Shown one piece after another: positions 7,667-17,200 of a DNA stretch of 39,270 nt. Each line of letters opens with the position of its first letter. The first letter of the stretch is position 1. The notes beneath the pieces are model-generated. The model saw only the letters and a list, made by a program, of their open reading frames with translations. It was not told the DNA's origin and did not search any database. Position numbers and translations under genes: made by a program. This DNA is from Chromatiaceae bacterium. Its GTDB lineage: Bacteria > Pseudomonadota > Gammaproteobacteria > Chromatiales > Chromatiaceae. The stretch is taken from contig JALOTB010000022.1 of assembly GCA_025458165.1 (NCBI GenBank), positions 1-39,270 on the forward strand, written 5' to 3'.

Positions 7667-8304
7667 CCTATAGCGTCAAAGAGATCTTCTACACCCTGCA
7701 GGGGGAGGGCGCGAACAGCGGACGCCCCGCCGTGTTCTGCCGTTTTGCCGGCTGTAATCTCTGGAGTGGGCGGGAGCGGGACCGCGGCAAGGCCTTCTGC
7801 CAGTTCTGCGATACCGACTTTCGCGGGACCGACGGCCAGCATGGGGGCAAGTATCCGAAATCGGACGAGCTGGCCAACCGCATTGCCGTCACCTGGCCAG
7901 CCGGCCCGAACGGAAGCGGGCGGCCATTCGTCGTCTGCACGGGTGGCGAGCCGTTGCTGCAGCTCGACGAGGGGCTTATCCGCGCGCTCCACGCGCGCGG
8001 CTTCGAGGTCGCCGTGGAAACCAACGGGACGCGACCCCCACCGCCGGGGGTCGACTGGATCTGCGTCAGCCCCAAGGCGGATGCCGAGCTCGCGCTTCTC
8101 TCGGGCAACGAGTTGAAACTTGTTTACCCCCAGGAGAAGGCCCCCCCGGAGCGCTTCGAGCACCTGACGTTCGACTACTTCTTCCTACAGCCGATGGATG
8201 GTCCCAACCGGGCGGAGCACACCCGCCAAGTCGTGGACTACTGCAAGGCCCATCCGCGCTGGCGGGTGAGTTTGCAGACCCACAAACTGCTCGGCATCCC
8301 GTAA
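7663..8304 (+). CDS. queE: QueE, 7-carboxy-7-deazaguanine synthase (radical SAM)
   Basis: A 213-residue radical SAM enzyme that converts 6-carboxytetrahydropterin to 7-carboxy-7-deazaguanine. The opening YSVKEIFYTLQGEG is diagnostic. The cluster ligands are Cys31, Cys46 and Cys49, a CX14CX2C arrangement instead of the classical CX3CX2C. This expanded spacing is known from a subgroup of QueE enzymes. TGGEPL at 93-98 binds the methionine part of SAM, and VETNGT and VSPKAD follow as usual. The start ATG lies inside the queD stop (ATGA at 7663-7666). Confidence 0.96.
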   Translation: MTYSVKEIFYTLQGEGANSGRPAVFCRFAGCNLWSGRERDRGKAFCQFCDTDFRGTDGQHGGKYPKSDELANRIAVTWPAGPNGSGRPFVVCTGGEPLLQLDEGLIRALHARGFEVAVETNGTRPPPPGVDWICVSPKADAELALLSGNELKLVYPQEKAPPERFEHLTFDYFFLQPMDGPNRAEHTRQVVDYCKAHPRWRVSLQTHKLLGIP

Positions 8305-8333
8305 GCCTGACGCCCACGCGAGGACCGGTTCGC

Positions 8334-9203
8334 ATGAAGAGCGACGTGCTGATGAAACGCGCCCTTTACGAGGCGGACGGCGTCTCAGTGTCGGCCTGGA
8401 TCGATCCCTGGGCGACTCGCGGGCTCGAGGATGTCCAGAGTCACCGGGACCATCGGGCGGTGCCCATCGAGCAGGTCGGTGTAAGTGATCTGCGCTACCC
8501 CATCAGCGTCCTGGATCGGGCCGCGGAGTCGCAGCGCACCATCGCCTCAATTACGCTCTCGGTCGGCCTGCCCCAGGATACCAAGGGCACGCACATGAGC
8601 CGTTTCATTGCCGTCCTGGAGCGGCACAGGGGCGAGATCACGGTGCGGACCCTCCCCGAGGTGCTGCGGGACCTCAAGACGACCCTGGAGGCCGAGTCGG
8701 CGCGTATCGAAGTGCGCTTCCCTTACTTCCTTGAGCGCCGAGCGCCGGTGAGCGGTGTGCCGGCACTGGTCGACTACCAGTGCGCCTTCGTCGGCGAGAT
8801 GAACGGCGGTGACATGGACTTTGTCCTCGGCGTCGACGTGCCGGTCACCAGTCTCTGCCCCTGCAGCAAGGCTATCAGCGACTACGGCGCCCACAACCAG
8901 CGGGGCGTTGTGCGCATCGAGACCCGCTCCACCGGGATCATCTGGATCGAGGAGCTGATCGAGATCGCGGAGTCATCCGCCTCGACCCCCGTCTACGCCT
9001 TGCTCAAGCGGGAGGACGAGCGCCACCTGACGATGCAGGCCTACGACAATCCCGTCTTCGTCGAGGACATGGTGCGCAACGCCGCGGTGCGGTTGCGAAC
9101 CGACGCCCGCGTCACCTGGTTCCGGGTTCGGGCGGAGAACCACGAGAGCATCCACAATCACAATGCCTTCGCGCAGGTGTCTTGTTTCACGAGGAAGGCT
9201 TGA
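8334..9203 (+). CDS. folE2: FolE2, GTP cyclohydrolase IB
   Basis: A 289-residue type IB GTP cyclohydrolase that makes dihydroneopterin triphosphate, the first step from GTP to preQ0. Family marks are QRTIASITLSVGLP at 67-80, KGTHMSRF at 84-91, and the metal-site motif SLCPCSKAISDYGAHNQR with Cys175, Cys177 and His187. Near the C-terminus, NHNAFAQV is typical. An AGGACC sequence precedes the ATG at 8334. A start at 8352 is a minor alternative. This is the unrelated prokaryotic form that replaces FolE. The gene follows queE after 29 bases and ends the precursor operon. Confidence 0.95.
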   Translation: MKSDVLMKRALYEADGVSVSAWIDPWATRGLEDVQSHRDHRAVPIEQVGVSDLRYPISVLDRAAESQRTIASITLSVGLPQDTKGTHMSRFIAVLERHRGEITVRTLPEVLRDLKTTLEAESARIEVRFPYFLERRAPVSGVPALVDYQCAFVGEMNGGDMDFVLGVDVPVTSLCPCSKAISDYGAHNQRGVVRIETRSTGIIWIEELIEIAESSASTPVYALLKREDERHLTMQAYDNPVFVEDMVRNAAVRLRTDARVTWFRVRAENHESIHNHNAFAQVSCFTRKA

Positions 9204-9726
9204 GCCGTACTTGTCGGCATGGTCGGTGGCGGTTGCCCCCAGGGACCGAGCGGCTTCGAGTCAGTCACCTTTGAAAATCCGGTCGCCGCGCGACGCGGCT
9301 ACTGTGCGAGAAAGGCAACACGCGACTGCACAGTCTGAATCCTGCATCGCTACACCGACTCTCAGACCGCGATCGAAGCGTTCTCTCTGACCGGCGCTCC
9401 TGCGGTGCGGCGCATTGTCGGGGCAAAAGGGCAAGGCGGCCGCCCAAGATCTTCCTGCAAAGCGACGGACGCGATGACGGGCGTGCCGCTGGCTTGGGCG
9501 TCTTCGTCGTGCAACCCTCGGCCCAGCATCCCGGGCGGATTCCGATCCGCGTCCTCGGGGACCAACGACGTCGCTACCACGTCATCATCTGCGCCGTTCG
9601 CGTTCCCTAGCTGCCCTTGCGGGTTGGGAGTAAAATCTACCCGAACGAAAACTGCACCCGCTTCGATCTGGCGATAAGGAAAAACACAAGAATTTTCCTC
9701 CCTTGACCAGTAACTGACTCTGTTAC
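9204..9726. other. 523-bp gap with no intact gene, possible gene remnant
   Basis: No frame here carries a convincing intact gene. Two protein-like pieces occur in different frames: IEAFSLTGAPAVRRIVG near 9370-9420 and KIFLQSDGRDDG followed by AGLGVFVVQP from about 9446. This could be a decayed gene. A perfect 6-bp hairpin, GCCGCG-CGA-CGCGGC, at 9285-9299 has no T run after it. The last 120 bases are richer in A and T and presumably hold the promoter for the next operon, but I see no clear minus-35/minus-10 pair. Confidence 0.4.
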
Positions 9727-11808
9727 ATGAAAAAAACGAGCCTCGTTCTCGTTACAGTCTGTACCAACAGGAAGTCGATCCCGCCCACGGACAGGCTTCA
9801 AGCCGAGCGCTTGCCCAGCGGATCGCAGGACACCGTCAGCAAGATTTGGCGTGATTGGTTGCGCGACGCAGATCTGCGAGTTCCCGCCAAGCAACTCTAT
9901 GCCGGGCGCGGGTTCAGCGAGGCGCTCGCTGTTGTCGCGTCAAGGGAGGCCGACCTGTGGATCACTTCAGCGGGCCTTGGCTTGATCCACGGCGACGAGG
10001 AAGTGCCGGCATACGATCTGACCTTGTCGGCGGGGTCGGACAGCAGTATCCGCCGCAAGGTAACGCATGGTTCTTTCGATGCAGCTCGCTGGTGGTCTGA
10101 CATGGCGCGTCGCAGGCGGCCGAAGCGCAGCTTGGCTGGACTCCTGAGTTCTCATCCCGCCGATCACTTCGTCATCAGCCTACCGGGTTCCTACCTCGGT
10201 CTGGTCCAAGACGACCTCCTTACAGCCGGGAGCGCCACCTTGCGCAAGGTGCGCCTTGTCGGTCCCCTCGACCTCGAACGCGTCGCTCCCCGACTTCGGC
10301 CTCTGATCATGCCCTACGACGACCGTCTCAACGGACCAGACAGTCCGCTTAACGGAACACGGGCGGATTTCCCCCAACGGGCGGCACGTCACTTCCTCGA
10401 GGATGCCTGCGCGGCGGGACTGGCTGACGCCCCCGAAGAGGACGCCGCACGCGTTCGGGCCAGCCTGCATCGCCTGACCTGGCCGGAGCCGGCCAACCGC
10501 AGGCAACTCGGCGATGACGAGATCGTCAAGATGATTCTCTCCAGTTGGGACCGTGCCTCGGGGCAATCCACCAAGATGCTGCGCCTCTTAAGGGATGAGG
10601 AAGGGATTGCCTGTGAGCAAGGGCGCTTCGTTCAACTGTTCAGACGGGCAGAGAACCTTCGCCAGACGGGCGGCGGAGCCGACAAGACCCTGCGGTTGCG
10701 CGCGGTTCGAAGCCAGCAGGGCCACGGCAAACAAATCTACACCTTTTTCATCCCCGGCGACATGCTGACCCAGATTGCCGACATCACTAGAATTCATCGC
10801 GACGGCACGGAACGGCTTGCGGGGTTTCAGCGTGGGGAGATCAAACGCCACGTCAATGGAATCGTGGAATACCTGGACCAAGGGGACGTGCTCTTCCCGA
10901 ACGCCATCATCCTGGCGCTTTCCCCCGAGGTATCGTTCGTGCAAACCCGGGGCAGCAAGCCGGACGGCGCGCTGGACGCAGGCGAAGCGGGAACCCTAAG
11001 CCTCCCATTGCGACCGGAAGGCAGCCGGGTTGCCTGGATCGTCGATGGTCAGCAGCGTTCCCTCGCTCTCTCCAGGGCTAAGAATGGAGCGTTAAACGTG
11101 CCGGTGGTGGCCTTCGTCGCGCCTGACGTGGCCACACGCCGGGCCCAGTTCATCCTGGTCAACAAGGCCAAGCCGCTGCCCCCGAGGCTGATCAACGAAC
11201 TGCTGCCCGAGGTCGACGTACAACTCCCTCGTGATCTCAGCGGCCGAAAAATCCCGAGCATCCTGTGCGAGATGCTCAATGAAGACCCCGATTCCCCGTT
11301 TCACGGTCTTATCAAGCGGTTGTCAAAGCCCAACACTGGCAAGGCGGTGGTGATCGACAGCGCCGTGGTCGAGATGATCCGCGCCAGCCTCAAGAACCCC
11401 AACGGAGCGCTTGCGCCCTTCGTCTCGCTCGGAACGGGCCCTTCAGACGTCGAGGGTATGTACCGCACGCTGGTGGATTATTGGAGCGCCGTCAAGGCCG
11501 TGTTTCCGCGCGCCTGGGGACTCCCGCCCGAGTCGAGCAGGCTCATGCACTCCGCTGGAATCCGCGCCATGGGAATGCTGATGGACAGAATCGTCACCCG
11601 TTCCATGGCCCAGCCCGACAACGGCACCCACCAGTTGCACTCGTTGAAGAACATTGCACCCCATTGCCGTTGGACCGAGGGGGTCTGGGAGGAGCTCGGG
11701 CTCGCCTGGAACGAGGTCGAACAAACCCCGCGTCACATCCGGCATCTCAGCCAGTTACTTTGCCAACTGGACTACAACGCCATGGTGGCACAAAGGAGTT
11801 CACAATGA
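9727..11808 (+). CDS. YaaA/DUF6884-like domain fused to a DndB-like DGQHR domain (Dpd-associated)
   Basis: A 693-residue two-part protein. Residues 1 to about 230 resemble the YaaA/DUF6884 group: VCTNRKS at 11-17, LYAGRGFSEAL at 58-67, then DLWITSAGLGLI at 76-87 and PAYDLT at 94-99. A helical linker with GIACEQGRF at 293-301 follows. From about 335 to the end is a DGQHR domain related to DndB/DpdB, with AGFQRGEIKRH at 365-375, DGQQR at 440-444, and RAQFILVNKAKPLPPRLI. The start codon has no good ribosome site. It is coupled to dpdA by an ATGA overlap at 11805-11808. My guess is that it helps DpdA choose or reach DNA sites, or that the YaaA-like part does the DpdC job (nitrile to amide on the inserted base). 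Neither is shown by the sequence. Confidence 0.75.
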   Translation: MKKTSLVLVTVCTNRKSIPPTDRLQAERLPSGSQDTVSKIWRDWLRDADLRVPAKQLYAGRGFSEALAVVASREADLWITSAGLGLIHGDEEVPAYDLTLSAGSDSSIRRKVTHGSFDAARWWSDMARRRRPKRSLAGLLSSHPADHFVISLPGSYLGLVQDDLLTAGSATLRKVRLVGPLDLERVAPRLRPLIMPYDDRLNGPDSPLNGTRADFPQRAARHFLEDACAAGLADAPEEDAARVRASLHRLTWPEPANRRQLGDDEIVKMILSSWDRASGQSTKMLRLLRDEEGIACEQGRFVQLFRRAENLRQTGGGADKTLRLRAVRSQQGHGKQIYTFFIPGDMLTQIADITRIHRDGTERLAGFQRGEIKRHVNGIVEYLDQGDVLFPNAIILALSPEVSFVQTRGSKPDGALDAGEAGTLSLPLRPEGSRVAWIVDGQQRSLALSRAKNGALNVPVVAFVAPDVATRRAQFILVNKAKPLPPRLINELLPEVDVQLPRDLSGRKIPSILCEMLNEDPDSPFHGLIKRLSKPNTGKAVVIDSAVVEMIRASLKNPNGALAPFVSLGTGPSDVEGMYRTLVDYWSAVKAVFPRAWGLPPESSRLMHSAGIRAMGMLMDRIVTRSMAQPDNGTHQLHSLKNIAPHCRWTEGVWEELGLAWNEVEQTPRHIRHLSQLLCQLDYNAMVAQRSSQ

Positions 11809-13088
11809 AGTTCGTCTTTGCCGACAGTATGGATTATGTCGATCCCAACTTCGACTTCATCAAAGACCAGACGGCGGCCACCCGTAAGCCCTACTGGGAC
11901 GACCAATATCCGCATGAGATCCTGGGTTACGCCCCCTACGACGGCATTCTGGTGTCGCGTGCCATCGTCGGTGATCACCGCTTTCCCGGAAAGTACACCG
12001 AAGCGCAGTCGATGCGCTTCCGCCGGGTGGGCGCCCGCAAATTCCTCCGTCTCGACGGACCGAAGTACGCCGACATGATGCTCATGGGAGATTGCGGGGC
12101 ATTCTCCTATAGCGCGATGTCAGCGCCTCCCTATACGCCCGAGGACACTGTCGAATTCTACGCGGATGGGGGGTTCACCCACGGCTGCTCCATTGACCAT
12201 ATCATCTTTGAGTTCGATCCGACCGTGACGGGCATGGATGGTGGGTCCGATGCGGCGCACGATCGCTTCGATATCACCCTGGAGTTGGCCGAAAAGTTTC
12301 TGCGCGCCAGTCGAGGGCTCGGGAAGAGTTTCACGCCCATTGGTGTGGTCCAGGGCTGGTCGCCCGACAGTATGGCCGACGCTGCCCATCGGTTGCTGGC
12401 GATGGGATACCGCTACCTTGCCGTTGGCGGTCTGGTCCCGTTGAAGACCGAGGCCATTCACCAGGCGGTCGCCGCGGTCGACGCGGTTGTTCGGTGTAAG
12501 CCTGACGCGCGCATGCATCTCCTCGGGTTCGCAAAGGCGGACGCGATCAGCCAGTTTTGCCGCTACCGTGTCGCAAGCTTCGACACCACCTCCCCCTTGA
12601 TCCGGGCCTTCAAGGATGCGCGGCGTAACTACTATCTCCGAGACGGCAGCCGCTCCATCTGCTACTACACCGCGATTCGCATACCCCAGGCTCACGAAAA
12701 CAACGCCCTGAAACGCCAGGTCAAGTCCGGGCGTTTGAGTCAGGAGAACCTCGCGCGCATGGAGGCGAGCGCCCTAACGGCCCTGCGGGACTACAGCAAG
12801 GGGCGCCTGAACCTCGATGCTGTTTTGGATGCCGTCGTCGATTACGCGCGCCCGGTGTACTGGTCGCCCCGCGAGGAGGAACAGGCCTTGGATCGACGGA
12901 TGGATACGCTGCGCGAGCAGTATCGGAACACCCTGGATGCCAGGCCCTGGGAGCGTTGCCGGTGCAGCGTCTGCGCTGCCTCTGGGGTCGAGGTCATCGT
13001 CTTTCGCGGATCCAATCGCAACAAGCGCCGGGGTATCCACAACATGGGGGTCTTCCGCGAGCATCTGCGGGAGCAGTTGGCATCGTGA
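11805..13088 (+). CDS. dpdA: DpdA, DNA guanine transglycosylase (TGT-like)
   Basis: DpdA exchanges guanine in DNA for preQ0 and is the hallmark of Dpd systems. The 427-residue protein has a TGT-like barrel: Asp96 in MLMGDCGAFSY and the candidate nucleophile Asp260 in VASFDTTSP, with VVQGWS at 181-186 and AVGGLVPLK at 206-214 forming substrate strands. The zinc site is Cys385, Cys387, Cys390 and His412 (CRCSVC and IHN). The start is ATG at 11805, overlapping the previous stop. The alternative frame start at 11481 is a shadow. Family members act on DNA rather than tRNA, and the surrounding helicases and DGQHR genes support that here. Confidence 0.95.
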   Translation: MKFVFADSMDYVDPNFDFIKDQTAATRKPYWDDQYPHEILGYAPYDGILVSRAIVGDHRFPGKYTEAQSMRFRRVGARKFLRLDGPKYADMMLMGDCGAFSYSAMSAPPYTPEDTVEFYADGGFTHGCSIDHIIFEFDPTVTGMDGGSDAAHDRFDITLELAEKFLRASRGLGKSFTPIGVVQGWSPDSMADAAHRLLAMGYRYLAVGGLVPLKTEAIHQAVAAVDAVVRCKPDARMHLLGFAKADAISQFCRYRVASFDTTSPLIRAFKDARRNYYLRDGSRSICYYTAIRIPQAHENNALKRQVKSGRLSQENLARMEASALTALRDYSKGRLNLDAVLDAVVDYARPVYWSPREEEQALDRRMDTLREQYRNTLDARPWERCRCSVCAASGVEVIVFRGSNRNKRRGIHNMGVFREHLREQLAS

Positions 13089-14152
13089 CCACCTACGAGT
13101 ACCAGGCGATCCTGCCGCGGCAGAGTGGCCGCTACACCGTATTCGCCTTCTGCGCGCGGGCGGCGGACGTGCTGAGCTTCGCACAGATCGACCGCATCGG
13201 CCGGCGGGAAGACGGTTCGCTTAGGGGGTTTCAGCGCCCGCAGGTGGCAGCCCACATAAGAGAGATCCGCGCCTACCTGGAGGGGGAGGACGCCGTCCTG
13301 CCCAACTCTGTAGTGGTTGCCTTCACCCGTGGAGTGAACGTGGCGAGGGACGGGGCAATGGCACGCATCCGCATCGACGCTGCCGATGGTCCCGTTGCTT
13401 TCGTCGTCGACGGGCAGCAACGACTCTCCGCCCTGGCCGACCTGCCACACAAGGATTTCGAGGTCTTCGTCTCGGGGATCCTTTGCGAGAACGAAGAAGA
13501 ACTGCGCAAGCAGTTCATCCTCATCAACAACACCCGTCCCCTGCCCAAGCCCCTCATCTACGAGCTCCTGCCCACCGTCGATGGACTGCCTAACCGCTTA
13601 TCCTCCCGGTCCGATGCCGCCGCGCTGGTGGAACGCCTTAACTACGACGAGGCCTCGTCCCTTCACGGGCAGATCAAGCAGCACACCAACCCCACCGGCG
13701 TTCTGCAGGACACCCACATGCAGAAGCTCATCATGGCATCTCTGAGCGATGGCGCGCTTCGGGAGCTTGCGGCCACCGACGACGGCACGGAACGTAGCTT
13801 TCAGCTGATCAGCAATTTTTTCGCCGCTGTGCAGATCGTGTTCGCGGAAGCTTGGGTTGGACACAAGCCACGCACGTCCCGGCTCGTCCACGGAGTTGGC
13901 GTTATCGCTATGGGCTACGTAATGGAGTACCTCCACGCCGCTCGGGCTGCGTTCGCCACGGAGGATTTCTGCCCAGCCCTGGAATCCTTGCGGGGCGTCA
14001 CCGCCTGGACGAGTGGCACCTGGGAGTTTGGTGAGGACAATCAGCGCCCGTGGAACGGACTCCAGTGCGTGCCAGGCGACTACATGGAGCTCAGTCAGTA
14101 CTTGTTGAGCACTTTGAAAGGCATTCGGAGCGGACAAATGGTGCGGCGGTAG
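13085..14152 (+). CDS. dpdB: DpdB, DGQHR-domain protein
   Basis: A 355-residue DGQHR protein of the DndB/DpdB group, which also has ParB-like similarity. LRGFQRPQVAAHI at 46-58, VDGQQRLSAL at 108-117 and KQFILINNTRPLPKPLI are the diagnostic segments. In Salmonella, DpdB acts with DpdA to make dPreQ0 in DNA, and it may supply ATP-dependent or DNA-contact functions. The start is GTG at 13085 overlapping the dpdA stop (GTGA). An upstream ATG at 12956 lies deep in dpdA and is unlikely. It shares a motif order with the C-terminal half of the 9727 gene, so DpdA is flanked by two paralogs. An 8-bp hairpin with one wobble pair (14167-14195) follows, without a T tract. Confidence 0.9.
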   Translation: MTTYEYQAILPRQSGRYTVFAFCARAADVLSFAQIDRIGRREDGSLRGFQRPQVAAHIREIRAYLEGEDAVLPNSVVVAFTRGVNVARDGAMARIRIDAADGPVAFVVDGQQRLSALADLPHKDFEVFVSGILCENEEELRKQFILINNTRPLPKPLIYELLPTVDGLPNRLSSRSDAAALVERLNYDEASSLHGQIKQHTNPTGVLQDTHMQKLIMASLSDGALRELAATDDGTERSFQLISNFFAAVQIVFAEAWVGHKPRTSRLVHGVGVIAMGYVMEYLHAARAAFATEDFCPALESLRGVTAWTSGTWEFGEDNQRPWNGLQCVPGDYMELSQYLLSTLKGIRSGQMVRR

Positions 14153-14231
14153 TGGAACAAGCCTTCGTGCCAGGAGTTGTGCGGTACCCTGGCGCAAGGT
14201 CGCGGAGAATCACAACATCCGGAACCCAGCG

Positions 14232-17200
14232 ATGTGGCAAACAGGAGTCCTCGTCAGGAACATTGATAACCCGGACTTTGGTCCCGGGCAAGTGCGAGGC
14301 CGAGATCCAAATGGAATCCTGAGCGTCCGGTTTCCCTGGGGATCTACCGACGGGCATTTCGACCCGGGGCGCTCCCCGATCGAAAGGTACAAACTCTTTG
14401 GCGGAACTCCCGTTCAGTGCCAGGTCGATGGCCTGGAGAAGCCACTTCTTGGAATCGTCCTCGGTGTGGTCGACCACGACGACGAGGACGAGGTCTTCTC
14501 CTACAAGGTCGGAGTGTTCGTCGACGATGACGTGCGCGAGTTTACCGTCCCTGAGACCGACCTTTTCCCCCTCCCTCCCGCATCAAACGCTTCAATCGAT
14601 ATTTTCAAGGCGCTCCATTGGCAGGGACCGAAGCGGTTCTTCAGACGCTGGCGACTGCGCAATCTAGAGTCTCGTTGGCTGGAGGACTCCGGCGGTATCC
14701 CGAGTCTCCTGGGCGCCAGGATTCACCCTCTTGGGCACCAGATCTACGCGGTTCGGCGAATCTTGTGGGATCGGGCGCCGCGTTTCATCCTGGCGGACGA
14801 GGTCGGGCTCGGAAAGACCATCGAGGCCGGCCTGGTAATCCAATCCCTGATGGCTGACAAGCCTGACCTGCGGGTGCTGGTGGTGGCGCCCGGAGCGATG
14901 GCGCGCCAATGGCAAACAGAGCTGTACCTCCGTTTCGGGGCCCTGGTCTTCAAGCACCTGGACGGGGCTACTTGGGCCGGATTGTCTCGTGCTGCTCGGG
15001 CCGCCCTGCTGGAATCGCCACGACTGGTGGTGACCACAACGGTCCTACAGACGGACCCGAGCCTGGGTAATGCCCTGCGCGAGGCCAACTGGGACCTGGT
15101 TGTCATCGACGAGGCTCATCAGTTTCCACCGGGGTCGGCCTTATACGGCCTGTTTCATGACCTGGCACGGCACAGTCCGGGTGTCCTGGCGCTTTCCGCA
15201 ACCCCATCCAAGCGGGAGATCGCGAGCCTTGCAGGTCTTCTCGCCCTGGTGGCTCCGGACGTCTACGAGCCTGACAACCGGCAGGCCCTATTCGAGCGCA
15301 TTCAGGTCCAGCGCGAGGTTTGGGACAAGCTGCACCTGACCCGCAGCTTCATGGATGCGGCGAGCGACTCCGGGGAAGACCTCGAAGCCGAGGACTTGAG
15401 CTATCTCGCCGACGAGTGGGGGGAGGTGCTTCCCCAAGATGAGGTCGTCTCGGGTTTCCTGGACCGGTTAAGGGGTGGAGAGCGGCGGGCTGCCGACGAA
15501 CTGGTGGCCTATGTGCAGGAATATCACCGGCTGGACCATCGCATCGTCAGGACGCGGCGGAGCACGCTGCAACGAGAGAACCGACATTGGTCCGGTCGAC
15601 AGCTCGAAGTACACCGATACGCCAGTTCCACTTCCGAGGCGGTCCTGGCCAACCACGTGGAGAGCCTGCCCGCCTCGGATAGGCAGGATGCGATGCAGGC
15701 GGCACTTCGGGGCCTGTACCTTCGAAAGTTCTCGACCACGCCGAGCCACTTCACGGCCTTCCTTACACTTCGCTCCGCCGCCATTTCCGACGGCCGACTG
15801 AACGACGTGGGGCTCGATCCCATCGCCCTATTGACTGCGGACCCGGGTCCCGCCGACGAGGAGTTGATCATCGACCGGATCGTGCTCGGCGCTCGGCCCT
15901 TAGAGAATGAGCGGGCCTGGCTGGACAGTGCCATTGGCCTCGCACGGGACTGGCAGGCAGAATCTGGGCTTTCGGGGCGCGTGCATGCACTTCGGGAATG
16001 GCTGTCCACCCATCTCGCGGCATCCCCGGCACATCAGGTCTTGGTGTTCGCACAGGACATGGGCGTGGTGGAAGAGCTCACGCAGATACTTCAGGCGGAA
16101 TTACCTGACTATCCCCTTAGGTGCTTCCACCACGGTATGGACGAAAGCGACTTGGCCCAGGTCGCTTTGCAGTTCCAGCGCAACAAGGCTTGCAGGGTGC
16201 TCGTTTCCGACGAGCTCGGGGGGGAAGGGCGCAACTTCCAGAATGCCAGTGCCCTGGTCCACTTCGACCTGCCCTGGTCGGTCGCCCGCGTGGAGCAGCG
16301 CGTTGGTCGGTTGGACCGGGTCGGCCGTGGCGGCGACCGGCCGGTGCTGTCGGTCGTATTGCAGGGGCCGAGCGCGATGGAGGCGGCCCTTCTGGACGCC
16401 CACGGCGAGGTTTTTAAGGTCCTCGTACGCTCGGTCGGTGGCCTGGAGTATGCCCTGCCGCATTTGCAATTGGAGTTGAATCACGCGATCTGCGAGGGGG
16501 CCGAAGCGGTTTTCGCCATCCGCTCGTCGCTCGCCGAGCGAGTCGCCCAGGAGTTGCAGGACGTCGACGAGTCGTTCGAGTTGTCGCTGGACGCTTCTAG
16601 GCTGCAGCTGAAGGACGCCCAAGACCTCGCCGAGATGCTCGATGAGCCAGTGGACTTGGGGCAGGAGGGAACAACCCTGACCAAGTGGGCCGGAGAGCTG
16701 GGCATGAGCACCCGGCAACTGCCCGATCAGACGTGGAAGCTTGAATGGACCGCTGAGCAATTGCGGCGTCCCCTGGTTGGCATCGGAAACAGCGGCTTCG
16801 TCTCGGGAACCTTCTCCCGCCAGTTAGCATTGGAGGACGAACGCCAGCAGTTCCTGGGTCCGGGCCATCCCTTGGTGGACACGCTGATGCACGACCTCGC
16901 TCACTCGTCCGAAGGCCGGGCCAGTGTAATGCTGGTGCAGCTGGGTCCCCGCTACCACCGGCGCCTGTTCGCCCTGGTCCTCGGGCGCTGCGATCTCGGC
17001 TTGGGCGGGACCGATGAGGCCGATCTGCCGCAGGGGCTGCGCCTGCGGGCACGGCGTCACATCTGGCCGGAAGTCCAGCCCGCACTGGTGGAGCTGTATC
17101 CGGGGGAAGAGCCGGGGGCCTCCATGGTCCAAGACGCGGAGCTGACGTTCCAATTGCGATCGCCAGATGCTCTCAAGGCGCAGTACCAGAAGCTGCCGCC

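Noticed and set aside
5874..9203. Reading the que genes as a queuosine tRNA pathway
   Set aside because: queF, tRNA-type tgt, queA and queG are absent here, and the genes adjoin DpdA, so supply of preQ0 for DNA is the better reading.
9405..9677. A 90-codon frame in the gap before the DpdA operon
   Set aside because: Ser/Pro/Arg-rich composition with no domain pattern and no ribosome site.
11481..11804. Upstream extension of dpdA
   Set aside because: This region lies in the coding sequence of the previous gene. The ATG at 11805 overlaps its stop and begins the family N-terminus.
14167..14195. Hairpin between dpdB and dpdE
   Set aside because: Eight-base stem with a wobble pair and a 13-base loop, but no T tract. 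It is too weak to call a terminator or attenuator.
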